DNA from: Echinometra lucunter
Lineage: Eukaryota > Echinodermata > Echinoidea > Camarodonta > Echinometridae
Assembly: GCA_029962745.1 (NCBI GenBank)
Contig: CM057167.1
Location: forward strand, 16,199,785 to 16,263,784
Direction of reading: 5' to 3'
Length of the DNA stretch: 64,000 bases
The translations under genes were made by a program, and so were the position numbers. The notes under the pieces were generated by a model that saw only the letters and a program-made list of their open reading frames with translations, was not told where the DNA came from and did not search any database. Numbering within the stretch: position 1 is the first letter of the stretch; each line of letters opens with the position of its first letter. Below are positions 24,151 through 34,679 of this stretch, in pieces.

Positions 24151-24547
24151 CCTAACAGGAATAATTTGAATTCTTATCTTATCAGTCATTCTTCTTCAAA
24201 TTGGCAACACCAGTATTTTTGTTTTAGTGCTGCATTTTTTCTTACAAAAAGTTTTTTGTTTGAAATGAATATAAATTCACGGATAGTCGTTTGAAATGTT
24301 TTAAAAAATGCAAATTATTTTGCTTGGATGAAAATTAATGTTAAACTTTTCATCGTGTTGCCAATTTAAGGATTTTAGAGCTTAAAAAATCAGCATGAAA
24401 CGAAAAAATACCGACCCAACAAAAGTGGACATGATTATGTATAGAATGTTTACTCTTTCTGCTCATGTATTTGGTATGTTTTTAGGGCTCTCTATCAAAA
24501 GTTAATGGGCCAAACCACGCAATGTGGACTCTCTGCCATGAATGGGT
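24151..24547 (-). mobile_element. Degenerate piggyBac-type MITE, unit 1
   Basis: Resembles the reverse complement of the complete element at 62450-62855. It shares AACAGGAATAATTTG, CAAATTGGCAACACCAG, GCTCATGTATTTGGTATG and the end ATGAATGGGTTTAA. The left terminus is eroded (TTAACCTAACAGG). Non-coding. Confidence 0.55.
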
Positions 24548-24563
24548 TTAATACTGTATTAAC

Positions 24564-24888
24564 TTTTTTACACTGGCAAAATTATGCTTAGCCCAGTACT
24601 ATCGGTGGGGCTTAAACAACATTTAACCCCACCGATAGTACGGGACTAAGCTTAGCCGGCTTTCTGTTCACATTACACTTTACCAAAGTGGGCTAAATCA
24701 CAGATAGTACGGGACTATTTTTAGCCCTGGAAAAAAGCAGGGTTAGCCCACTTTTGGTGGGGCTAAAATAATGTAAAGAAGGTGGGGTTAAATGCTCAAG
24801 TGAGAACAAAAAAGCGAGATAGTCCGGGGTTAAGGATAGTCCAGGGTTAAAGATAGTATGAGGTTTAAAAAAAAACAAGTGTAAAAAG
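24564..24888. mobile_element. MITE with CTTTTTACACT ends, unit 1
   Basis: Left TTTTTTACACTGGC, right AAGTGTAAAAAGG. The interior is full of inverted motifs (GTACTATCGGTGGGGCTTAA with TTAACCCCACCGATAGTAC; GATAGTACGGGACT). About 325 bp, once per unit. Confidence 0.6.
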
Positions 24889-24893
24889 GCAAT

Positions 24894-24949
24894 ATGAAGT
24901 GGCAGTACCTAGAACACTAGTGTAACATTAATAGGTACTGCCACTTCAT
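24894..24949. repeat. Perfect 18-bp inverted repeat with 20-nt loop, unit 1
   Basis: ATGAAGTGGCAGTACCTA (24894-24911) is perfectly mirrored at 24932-24949. The loop contains the palindrome ACACTAGTGT. Confidence 0.85.
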
Positions 24950-25238
24950 TAGGCTTTCGAAATGAAAGATTACTTATATGCACGAAGCCGTTAGTTTGTA
25001 CGGCTGTAGTTTATTAATTATTCATATTTATCATGTTCATTATCTGAATTTCGATCGCAGCTTAATTCTGCAGCATATTTTTTCCCGATAAGTCTAATCA
25101 GTAAAAACAATATAGGCTTACAAGTATTGGAAGCTTCAGAGTTAAAGTGTCAAATTTCATTAACCGATAATTTCAGAAGTTCCCCGACCTCACCGAGGCC
25201 GTCGACCGAGGGAGAGACAAATTGCTCAAGATTACAAA

Positions 25239-25313
25239 ATGAGGATATTTACACTTGCATGCCTTGCTTCTATACTCAGGCTCCATCATGGACCTGCATC
25301 CAGGGAGCATTGA
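25239..25313 (+). CDS. 24-codon ORF with signal-peptide-like start, unit 1 (doubtful gene)
   Basis: MRIFTLACLASIL plus a short polar tail ending in REH. The hydrophobic start resembles the beginning of a secretory signal. The same ATG and stop exist in all four units. A one-base difference upstream (GAGG against AGG) decides whether a 37-codon N-terminal extension is in frame: in units 3-4 it is, in units 1-2 it is not. An AATAAA lies near 25434. The units are so young that conservation proves little, and this may be part of a repeat. Confidence 0.2.
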   Translation: MRIFTLACLASILRLHHGPASREH

Positions 25314-25482
25314 GTAAAAAAAAAATCATCAGCACCCTATTTCTTCATATTCTTCTCTCTGACCTCTACGCGAAGACGCCATCGCATTCAGAAAAAAAAA
25401 GTAATAAAAATAGGACCTACATGTATGCTCACAAATAAAAGGCATTTCATGTTAAATGCAGATGACAGAGGGCGTTCGTAGG

Positions 25483-25589
25483 AATTATCCACCAGATAGT
25501 AACTTTAGAACAGTCTGAAACACACTAAGCACCCGAGGCGAAGCCGACTGTGTTTTGGAGTATTCAAAAGTTACAAAGGGTGGATAATT
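25483..25589. mobile_element. Short foldback 3' of receptor copy 2 (unit 1)
   Basis: AATTATCCACC and AGTAACTTT pair with AAAGTTAC and GGTGGATAATT, with an inner AAACACACT/AGTGTGTTT-like stem around CGAGGCGAAGCCGA. Lies about 300 bp beyond the receptor stop codon. Confidence 0.6.
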
Positions 25590-25902
25590 CTTTCTAACGG
25601 CCGACCAAGTCACGCATGCGCATTATGTTTTTATGAAATGGTGAGTGGCCATACCTTTATACAGTATGGGAAGCCAAATGAAGCACCTTTCAGCGGTCAT
25701 TATCGGTCATAAGTACCTTTCATTAGCAACTTTGGCTGTTAGGCAAAATAAAAGACGGGTCATGTGACAGATCTCTGCCAAGCATATGATTAGGATCCAT
25801 ATCACCATTTTATAATGAATATAGGTATGGGGCTAGACTACTAGCCATTCATATTTGGGTTCGATATGGGTTCGACATGTGCTCTCGCAGCCACCGTGAC
25901 GG

Positions 25903-26931
25903 CTATTCAACATCGCGAAGACGACACGTAAGCATGCAACGGAATACCTGACGAAATATCGGGTGTTTCCATGCGTAGATGATGGGGTTCAGGCACGAGT
26001 TAAGGGAGAGAACGACGGCGCTATAAGCTACAACCGTCGAGTCGATATCGACTTTGAACAAAGTTACGGTAACCGGTAGCATGCAAACGAAGAAACACAA
26101 AACAACTAGTAGCATGTTCTGGGTGATTTTTACTTCAGTGTTTCTGCGATGCTCTTTTTTCATTGCTTCATTTTTAGCATTTGTCTCCGCTGTCCTACGG
26201 TCTTCTGAGGATCGTTTTATTGATGAGGGCTTGGGCATCTGAATTTCCAGTTTGTTTTGCACTCTTTTGACGTGATTCCGAACATGTAGGTAGATCTTCA
26301 AATAAAAATACAAAATGGCGGCCATCAGTGTTACCATGGATACGCCAGATAAGACGTCGAAGGCTTTGCCTTCTGCAACAGCGCATGTGTTCCCTTTCAC
26401 TCCAAACACAGCCCAACCAGTTGTGCCAAAGAGAATGACGAAAAATGTTGGATATGATAAAATTAACGCGAGCATGAGGGTGATGTTTCTTTTACAGAAT
26501 ATTCGACGATACCTCTGCGAAGTTTGTGTGATGAGAATGTATCGATTAAATGCGATCGCTATCAACGTAATGATGCTCCATCCGTTGAATACAAACGTTA
26601 GCGCGCCAATCACCTGGCAGACGACAGTGAAATCCGGATGCGCGTCTGCTGCTCCGAGAAGCGAGCTCGCCTGGAAAGGCAGGATCAGCGCCGTGAGGAA
26701 ATCCGTGCAACTCAGAGTGACGACGAAAACGTTGGTGGATGTACGTAGGCGACGAGTTAGCTGGACAGCGACGATTACGAGGATGTTTCCTACGATACTG
26801 ATTATGCAGATGACAATGAGGATAACGGCGGCTACTACATCCTGGGGCTTGACGTTGTCATCGTCTGAAGACAGTGTGTTCATGGCGTCGCTTGTCGTAG
26901 CTATGTTGGTATATAGGTGGAAAGCTGTCAT
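25903..26931 (-). CDS. Class A GPCR, array copy 2, 342 aa (C-tail shortened)
   Basis: Same fold and motifs as copy 1: TM1 GN, TM2 CTDFL, NRY, FVCMLP in TM6, NPIIY. I chose the ATG at 26931, which also exists in copies 1, 3 and 5; an earlier in-frame ATG (about 27003) would add 24 residues. A likely 3' splice site (CTTCTTCTTTTTATTATCTAG, AG at 27014-27015) lies just upstream. The 3' end carries GAA-TAG where copies 1, 3, 4 and 5 have GAA-GAG, so the protein stops at CRLRDVE and lacks about 15-17 tail residues (EEPSRWLRE and beyond). Helix 8 and its cysteines remain. The 5' half is copy-1-like (two differences in about 167 residues) and the 3' half is copy-5-like. Probably still a functional receptor with altered tail regulation, but it could be early decay. 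Confidence 0.85.
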   Translation of the reverse strand: MTAFHLYTNIATTSDAMNTLSSDDDNVKPQDVVAAVILIVICIISIVGNILVIVAVQLTRRLRTSTNVFVVTLSCTDFLTALILPFQASSLLGAADAHPDFTVVCQVIGALTFVFNGWSIITLIAIAFNRYILITQTSQRYRRIFCKRNITLMLALILSYPTFFVILFGTTGWAVFGVKGNTCAVAEGKAFDVLSGVSMVTLMAAILYFYLKIYLHVRNHVKRVQNKLEIQMPKPSSIKRSSEDRRTAETNAKNEAMKKEHRRNTEVKITQNMLLVVLCFFVCMLPVTVTLFKVDIDSTVVAYSAVVLSLNSCLNPIIYAWKHPIFRQVFRCMLTCRLRDVE

Positions 26932-28769
26932 GTTGGCAATGGTTGTAGCAGGCTTAGGAAATCTAGTTGACATTGGCATCGTGAAAGACTTTACAGGTGA
27001 CATAACTTTCAACCTAGATAATAAAAAGAAGAAGACATGCCAAAAACTATATCATAATTCAATTTAATAGTCTTATTATGGTGATAAAATTAGGTTACTA
27101 AATAAGAAATTATATAAGGGCAGTCGCTGATGATTAGAGGGGCTCAAAAGGGCTCCTGGATTGGGCCTCTAGAGCTTAAGCCCCCCCCCCCTCCCCCGCC
27201 GTTTTTTCCGTCTGAGGAATTTGAGAGAAAAGACCTTGTCATAAGATTCCCGAGTTCTATCGACCAACTTCATTGAAGGAAAGATTGAGTGGTTGGAAAA
27301 GAACATGCTTTAATTTCTTAACATCAATCACTTGTACAACAAAGGAGACATATTGGTCCACCAAATAGGTGGAAAAAAGCATCTTAGGTAAAAATAGAGT
27401 GCGACAATATACTGATAAAAGAAAGCTGTTGAAAAATTCAAATAAATTGTTAGTGAAATGAAAGATATATACTGCACATTCTGAGAATTTCTGAGGAAAA
27501 AAAATCGCACTGTATTGACGAGACGAAACCGGAATTAAAAGCAGAATAAAGTGTTTTTATTTTCCTGCATGTCCATAACTTCACAAGCTTAACTAGTATC
27601 ATCTCGAGACTGTCACTTGACCACTATATAGTATGTTGCCCCTCCCCCCTAAAAAAATACAACCGACATTTAGGTATCGATTATGGAAGAAATAATTTTG
27701 CAATATATAAAAAGTCGTTGTAGATTAAAATGAAAGTCCACCCCAGAAGTTTCACTGTTTCAATATAAAAAAGGAGTTAAATTTAAACAGTATTCAGAAA
27801 AAGAAACGAGCAAAATCGGTCAAAGAATAAGAAAATTACACTCGTTTCAATTTTCTAGTAAGTTACTCTCGGCTCTGCAAATTGGCAACACTGATGACAT
27901 CATATGGGAGCAGCTCTCCATTCACTTTGTACCTGAAATTTCACATTTTCTCAATTTTCTTGGAAGTTAAATATTTTCTCACCCCACAGTCAAAGTATGT
28001 TATGTAAAAAGCAATTTTTCTGAACATGCATTGACTATGGGGGTTAGAAAATGGGTAACTTCCAAGAAAATTGAGAAAATGTGAAATTTCATGTACAAAG
28101 TGAATGGAGAGCTGCTCGCATATGATGTCATCAGTGTTGCCAATTTGCAGAGCCAAGAGTAACTTACTAGGAAATGTAAAAGTGTTTTTTTATTTTTTTA
28201 TTCTTTGACCGATTTTCCTCATTTCTTTTCAAAAATGCTGTTGAAATTCAACTCCTTTTATTGAAACTTCTGGGGTGGACTTTGCCTTTAAGAAACTATA
28301 CCTATTTCTCATCAGTCAGAGAACACCTTGTCTGATTCGGTCCAGAAGTAACAGTAACGAAGGAATAGGGATTTTTGTAACGGACGTCATGCGTCTTTTG
28401 CAATTCCCATCCAAGTTTGGACAAAAGGGGGACTCAAGAGTCATAGCACAATGGACATCCTGCTATTCTTTTAAATGATTTACAAAAGAAATCAACGTTT
28501 TGTTTTTATTTGATCAAGACAAGGCATTCATTAAACAGTCGCATGAATTTGTTTAATCATTCACTTTTCAGTAAATGACCAACATCCTTCAAACACTGAA
28601 AACTGCTCATCTTTTGAATTCATGATTCATTTCATTTTGAAAAAGCATATCTATATTCCCTTTATTTCCATCAAAACATTATGATACCTATGATGATAAA
28701 TAAACCTTTGCCATCAAATCCATAGCCCAAATAAAAACAAAAGAGTATTTTTTTTTGTTGCAAACCATG
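26932..28769. other. Receptor 2 upstream region, unit 2; no gene
   Basis: Homologous to 18847-20254, without the 328-bp insertion and with the 551-bp palindrome listed separately. Contains a C-rich run near 27180. Confidence 0.6.
27733..28283. mobile_element. 551-bp near-palindromic foldback, unit 2
   Basis: AAAGTCCACCCCAGAAGTTT is mirrored by AAACTTCTGGGGTGGACTTT. The arms continue almost to the centre (CAAATTGGCAACACTGATGA against TCATCAGTGTTGCCAATTTG; CTCAATTTTCTTGGAAGT against ACTTCCAAGAAAATTGAG). Present in units 2 and 3, absent at the equivalent site in units 1 and 4. Confidence 0.75.
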
Positions 28770-29101
28770 CACACTAAGGAAAAAAGGTCCAGTTTTGCAC
28801 CCTGAATGCAACACTGACAGCACCTGTTTGGGGTGCAATCTTGCACCCTATATGGGAAAAGGTGCAAAGATGCTCCCTTCTGTACTTGTTTGCACCCGGA
28901 AATGCCCGTCTGCACCCTGAAAGGTGCAGCCTTGCACCTTTAAGGGTGCAGAAATTTTTGCATTCAGAAAGGTGCAACGTAAATCTAACTCACTGCACCC
29001 TTAAAGGTGCAAAATGCTTCTTGGGTGCAAAGTTGTACCCATAAAGGAGCTCCCAGTGTTGCATGTGAAGAGTGCAAAATTGAACCTTTTTTTTAAGTGT
29101 G
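28770..29101. mobile_element. GTGCA-rich foldback element, unit 2
   Basis: Nearly identical to the unit 1 copy. Right end CCTTTTTTTTAAGTGTG. Confidence 0.65.
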
Positions 29102-29619
29102 TGCAAAAGGGGTAGGATTGGTCCTTATAGTGCCTTCGAGTCTTCCTCTTGTTCAACCTTGGATGTGAGGTACTTATAACGTCCATTACAAAAATCCCTA
29201 TTTCTTCGTGACTATACTGGACCGAATATGATAGGGTCTTTACTGACTGGTAGAGAAATAGTTCGAATTCCATAATCTAGAATCACTCTTCACATTACAA
29301 AATGATTTCTTCCATAATGGATACCTAAAGGCTGGTTGTAATTTTGGGGGGCATACTGGAATGGGTGAACAACCATCTGACAGTCAAAATAATGCACCAA
29401 AAATGATCGAAAACCGTGCCATCTGTCTCGACTATTGGAAAGAAAAAGGATATCTACTTACTCATCCTTAGTGACCTCTTGTATCCCGTTTAATGATGAA
29501 CATCACAAAGAAGTGAGGGAAAGAGTAATGCTCGTCTTGATACTCTCCGAGTCTATGTGCTTCTGTCATGTCTGTGGCACTGGTTAATCATATTATATAG
29601 GACATGTAGGAGGAAGTCT

Positions 29620-29800
29620 AATATGCTCAACAGTTCAACCGCATCCGTATGAAGGATATAATTCATTAGAATAATGGATTTCATTATTTTTATTATTATT
29701 ATTATTTTTTACAATGCTCAACAGTTGAACCGCATCCGTATGAAGGATATAATTCATTAGAATAATGGATTTCATTATTTTTACTATTATTTTTCCAATA
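29620..29800. repeat. Two direct repeats of about 78 bp, unit 2
   Basis: Same duplicated GCTCAACAGTT...GGATTTCATTATTTTT motif as in unit 1. Confidence 0.7.
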
Positions 29801-30597
29801 TACAAATATACAAATACAAAATATACAAATACAAAAATATACATTTAAAAAAATCAACACTCAGATAAAACATGTATATTCAACAACAACAACATCTAAC
29901 AAAAAAGATCAATCACAATACAGATATACAAATATAACTTAAATTAAAAAAAAATATGTAGGTCTATTGCTTTAATCTGCATCAATCGTCTTTTTTCCCT
30001 CCTCTCCTTCCATCGTTTACTGGAATGTGTTAATACATATCCTTGTAATGGCCTTTCATCCTCCACAGTAAAAAATAGAAAATAATAAAAATAAAAAAAT
30101 TCCGTAATTTGATATGATCTGATTTCATTTGATTTATCTTTCCGTTTCACAGTAAACATGTACAAGACAAATATATGAAATCATGAAATACAAACAAACA
30201 AAACAACAAAAAACAGCAACAAAAGAACCCCAAATCACAATAAACCACAAAATAAACAAACAAATAAAACCCTAACAACAATAAACAGAAGGAACAATTT
30301 CAGCCTCACCCTCCTTCCTCGCTTGCCTCTTTTGCCGTTTACTTTCGACTCATCTTTTCGTTGTCTATTTATCTGTGTTTGTCTAACTGTCTAATTCTGT
30401 TTCTCTCCTTTTTCTCCTCTCTATCCCTCTCTCTTTCCATTTCTCACCAGTTTCCAAAGTCCGTTTGCCTCGTCCAATACTAGTATTCTCTCTCTATTTC
30501 TCCGTGTCCTTTTATCCCTCTGCCACGTCTGTTTGATATGATTTGATTTGACTTGACTTGATTTGCTTCCACGTTCGATTTACATATGTTTAACAAC

Positions 30598-30850
30598 ATT
30601 CTAAAAATATTAGGTGAAAATGTGCCATGCTGGAAATTATGTGTCCAACCAACTTTGGGCATTTCTTTGGGCATTTCTTTTTATCCAATTTGATGGAAAT
30701 CTTGCCCATTCTAAAGTAATTACTGCTTATTTTTAACCTAACTGGACAATATGCTTCCCAATATGTGGGTAAGTATCTTGCCCAAAGTAGTTCGTTGGAC
30801 ACACAGTTACCCTCGTGCTGGTTAAAATTTTACCCAATATTTTTACAGTG
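30598..30850. mobile_element. 254-bp foldback element, unit 2
   Basis: As in unit 1, with point differences (ATTAGGTGAAAATG; inner GTGTCCAACCAACTTTGGGC retained). Confidence 0.65.
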
Positions 30851-30968
30851 AATGAGATACATACAAATCAAAATAGTGACACAGGACACAGAATACCATG
30901 CAGTTCAATGTAGTTTATACATGTAAATCCCTGTAGAAATAGACGCATACAAACTATGTCTCTGTTTC

Positions 30969-31170
30969 TACATTTATCATTTATTTATTCATTTATTTAT
31001 TTATTTTTTTATTTATTTATTTATTTATTTATTTATTCATTTATCTATTTATTTATTTATTTATTTATTTATTCATTTATTTATTTATTTATTTATTGGT
31101 ATACAAGAATTGATCAGCAGCACAAGGTGAAAGGATCAATTTACAATTGGCCACTTTATTTGATTAGATT
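30969..31170. repeat. (TTTA)n microsatellite, unit 2 (longest of the four)
   Basis: About 130 bp of (TTTA)n with ATTC and CTAT variants at 30970-31098, then the GATTTGATTTATTC tail. Confidence 0.85.
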
Positions 31171-31804
31171 TGATTTATTCATTCTTCACGGGTGGATTGG
31201 ATCGCCTTTGTCAGCTAATATCTGTTTTTTTTTAAAGGGGTCCAATTTCTAGATTTGATATTAGAATACAATAGCATAAGAATATGCTTGTCCAATTACC
31301 CCGATTATACTGCAGTATATAGCCTTGATAGTATAGAAAGATTATATTTTTCTACGATCATAACGATTCTCCGCGTAATAAGAAAATGACGTACATGATT
31401 ACAAAGATCGCCGTTCTGTTCTGACATTGATTACAATGAAAATGGGCCATTCAAGGCTACCATATTGAAGGAAATGTTGGCCATCAGAAATTGTTTACTA
31501 TAATCCACTTCATCATGTCAATAAATTATTTTCATTTTATTTCTTTTATTTGTCTTATTTACCCAGGGTATAACCTATAGTCAGTGATTAAACTCTGCTA
31601 TTATTTAGGGCCCTGCACAAAAACACATATACGGTATATTGTACAGCATAATACATAAATGTGAAATGATAATAGACAATATTGTAAAACAAAGCAACAT
31701 AATGCAGCAAAGCAATAAATGACAACTAGATACAGCCCACTATGCAGATAGCCCATGCCAACACATCGACAGCTCACTAAAACGAATATTTTTCTGTCTT
31801 TCCT

Positions 31805-32245
31805 CGTGTTGCGGGTTCGAACCCCAGCGTGGCACTAGTGTCCTTTGGCAAGGCATTAATCTAAATTTGCCACTCTTCACCCAGGTGTTAATTGGGTACC
31901 AGCTAGAACGCGAAAGTCATTGTAATTTGTTTAGCATAATGATGATGATGATGATGATAATGATATTATGGCGTTTTATCCCAGGGTAGCCTCTCCAGTA
32001 GACTTACTTCCTTCCAGAGGGCCCTGCAGTAATTACCCCGGCTTTAGCACGGCAATCGTAGCGCTCAGTGCATTCAAGGAATAAATCTTAACAGGTATGC
32101 ACTTACTATACCCTGGGTCGAGTGTGGCAGATGTAGATTAATGTCTTGCCAAAGAGCATTAGTGTTGCGGAGGGATTCGAACCCCGTACCCTGTGGTTCA
32201 CGGTCCGGAGACATATAGGGCCTACACTAGACCACAACACCTCTA
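31805..32245. mobile_element. Inverted pair of tRNA-related SINE fragments, unit 2
   Basis: Box B on the plus strand at about 31814; minus-strand SINE 32110-32245. The (GAT)n between them is much shorter than in unit 1. Confidence 0.7.
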
Positions 32246-32431
32246 CATCGCGAGCGTCTGCAAAAGAGGGGCAAGGCATCTCACCTACGATAATCCATGG
32301 CAAAGAATCAACTTGTGTTATAGGCCCTTGTTTAAAAAATTGGAGTATTACGTGTGTTTCCAAGAGTAATCTTGCAGTTATTGACTTACAAAATTACTAA
32401 TTACATAAAGTTGTGGCTACATTTTGGGTTA

Positions 32432-32661
32432 CAGTTCGTTATTCCGAAGGTTCGTTAGTCCGAAAAGGTTCGTTATTCCGAAGGTTCGTTAATCCGAAAA
32501 ACGAAATAAGGTTCGTTATTCCGAAGTTTCTTAGTCTGAAAATGAAATAAGGTTCGTTAGTTCGTTAGTTATTTTCGTACTACGAACCTTATTTCATTTT
32601 CGGACTAACGAAGATCTAGGTATACGCAATTTGCGTGTTTCGGAATAACGAACCTTCGGAA
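32432..32661. repeat. TTCGTTATTCCGAAGG foldback minisatellite, unit 2
   Basis: One fewer forward unit than unit 1, but a longer reverse arm (TTTTCGTACTACGAACC at about 32573). Confidence 0.8.
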
Positions 32662-32741
32662 AACAAACATCACCCGCATTTTGTTCCATTGTAGGAAATC
32701 TATCAGGAGGGGCAAATTATTTCCTCCTGCCCCTCTTTTAA

Positions 32742-33136
32742 CCTAACAGGAATAATTTGAATTCTTATTTTATCAGTCATTCTTCTCCAAATTGGCAACA
32801 CCAGTATTTTTGTTTTAGTGCTGCATTTTTTCTTACAAAAAGGTTTTTGTTTGAAATGAATATGAATTCACGGATAGTTTTTTGAAATGTTTTTAAAAAT
32901 GCAAATTATTTTGCTTGGATGAAAATTAATGTTAACTTTTCATCGTGTTGCCAATTTAAGGATTTCAGAGCTTAAAAAATCAGCATGAAACGAAAAAATA
33001 CCGACCCAACAAAAATGGACATAGTTATGTATAGAATATTTACTCTTTCGGCTCATGTATTTGGTATGTTTTTAGGGCTCTCTATCAAAAGTTAATGGGC
33101 CAAACCACACAATGTGGACTCTCTGCCGTGAATGGG
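32742..33136 (-). mobile_element. Degenerate piggyBac-type MITE, unit 2
   Basis: Near-identical to the unit 1 copy; ends GTGAATGGGTTTAA. Confidence 0.55.
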
Positions 33137-33152
33137 TTTAATACTGTATTAA

Positions 33153-33476
33153 CCTTTTTACACTGGCAAAATTATGCTTAGCCCAGTACTATCGGTGGGG
33201 CTTAAACAACATTTAACCCCACCGATAGTACGGGACTAAGCTTAGCCGGCTTTCTGTTCACATTACACTTTACCAAAGTGGGCTAAATCACAGATAGTAC
33301 GGGACTATTTTTAGCCCTGGAAAAAAAAGCAGGGTTAGCCCACTTTTGGTGGGGCTAAATGTAAAGAAGGTGGGGTTAAATGCTCAAGTGAGAACAAAAA
33401 TCGAGATAGTCTGGGGTTAAGGATAGTCCAGGGCTAAAGATAGTATGGGGTTTAAAAAAAAACAAGTGTAAAAAGG
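33153..33476. mobile_element. MITE with CTTTTTACACT ends, unit 2
   Basis: The ends CCTTTTTACACT and AGTGTAAAAAGG match over 12 bp and are better preserved than in unit 1. Confidence 0.6.
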
Positions 33477-33481
33477 CAATA

Positions 33482-33537
33482 TGAAGTGGCAGTACCTAGA
33501 ACACTAGTGTAACATTAATAGGTACTGCCACTTCATT
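33482..33537. repeat. Perfect 18-bp inverted repeat, unit 2
   Basis: Same arms and ACACTAGTGT loop as in unit 1. Confidence 0.85.
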
Positions 33538-33824
33538 AGGCTTTCGAAATGAAATATTACTTATATGCACGAAGCCGTTAGTTTGTACGGCTGTAGTTTA
33601 TTAATTATTCATATTTATCATGTTCATTATCTGAATTTCGATCGCAGCTTAATTCTGCAGCATATTTTTTCCCGATAAGTCTAATCAGTAAAACAATATA
33701 GGCTTACAACTATTGGAAGCTTCAGAGTTAAAGTGTCAAATTTCATTAACCGATAATTTCAGAAGTTCCCCGACCTCACCGAGGCCGTCGACCGAGGGAG
33801 AGACAAATTGCTCAAGATTACAAA

Positions 33825-33899
33825 ATGAGGATATTTACACTTGCATGCCTTGCTTCTATACTCAGGCTCCATCATGGACCTGCATCCAGGGAGCACTGA
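33825..33899 (+). CDS. 24-codon ORF with signal-peptide-like start, unit 2 (doubtful gene)
   Basis: Same peptide as unit 1 (MRIFTLACLASIL start). The upstream extension is out of frame, as in unit 1. Confidence 0.2.
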   Translation: MRIFTLACLASILRLHHGPASREH

Positions 33900-34068
33900 G
33901 TGAAAAAAAAAATCATCAGCACCCTATTTCTTCATATTCTTCTCTCTGACCTCTACGCGAAGACGCCATCGCATTCAGAAAAAAAAGTAATAAAAATAGG
34001 ACCTACATGTATGCTCACAAATAAAAGGCATTTCATGTTAAATGCACATGACAGAGGGCGTTCGTAGG

Positions 34069-34172
34069 AATTATCCAGATAGTAACTTTAGAACAGTCTG
34101 AAACACACTAAGCACACGAGGCCAAGCCGAGTGTGTTTTGGAGTATTCAAAAGTTATCAATGGTGGATAATT
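34069..34172. mobile_element. Short foldback 3' of receptor copy 3 (unit 2)
   Basis: AATTATCC arm shortened by a small deletion; GGTGGATAATT arm intact. Confidence 0.55.
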
Positions 34173-34253
34173 CTTTCTAACGGCCGACCAAGTCACGCAT
34201 GTGCATTATGTTTTTATGAAATGGTGAGTGGCCACAGCTTTTATACAGTATGG

Positions 34254-34309
34254 CAGAGGCGTTGATCCTGGGGGGGGGGGGGGGGGGGGGGGGGGGGAGC
34301 AGGGGCGGG

Positions 34310-34367
<58 letters not shown>

Positions 34368-34514
34368 TAGATATATATGTGTATGTATGTATGTATATAT
34401 GCGAGGGTGTGTGTATGTACAAATAGTAGCCGTGGGTTCATCTCCACTTGGTCGTCTTGCCCGGGGTCTTGCCCCCCCCCCCCCCCAAATCCGAAAAATG
34501 GATCGACGCCTCTG
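34254..34514. mobile_element. hAT-like MITE, 261 bp, with 8-bp target duplication
   Basis: Ends CAGAGGCGTTGATCC and GGATCGACGCCTCTG are inverted repeats beginning with CAG. The flanks are the direct repeat CAGTATGG (34246-34253 and 34515-34522). Units 1, 3 and 4 show the empty site (ATACAGTATGGGAAGCC). An 8-bp duplication and CAG termini are hallmarks of hAT elements. The interior has a G run of about 30, (AT)n of about 50 bp and a C run. No transposase. Confidence 0.85.
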
Positions 34515-34679
34515 CAGTATGGGAAGCCAAATCGGTCATGAGTACCTTTCGTTAGCAACTTTGGCTGTTAGGCAAAATAAAAGACTGGTCATGTGACAGA
34601 TCTCTGCCAATCACATGATAAGGATCCATATCACCATTTTATAATGAATATAGGTATGGGGTTAGAATAGACTAGCCAT

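Noticed and set aside
26315..27067. Long plus-strand open frames (up to 250 codons) opposite the receptor genes
   Set aside because: They are antisense shadows of the receptor coding sequence, repeat in every copy with the same codon pattern, have no recognisable domain, and the receptor frame explains the conservation.
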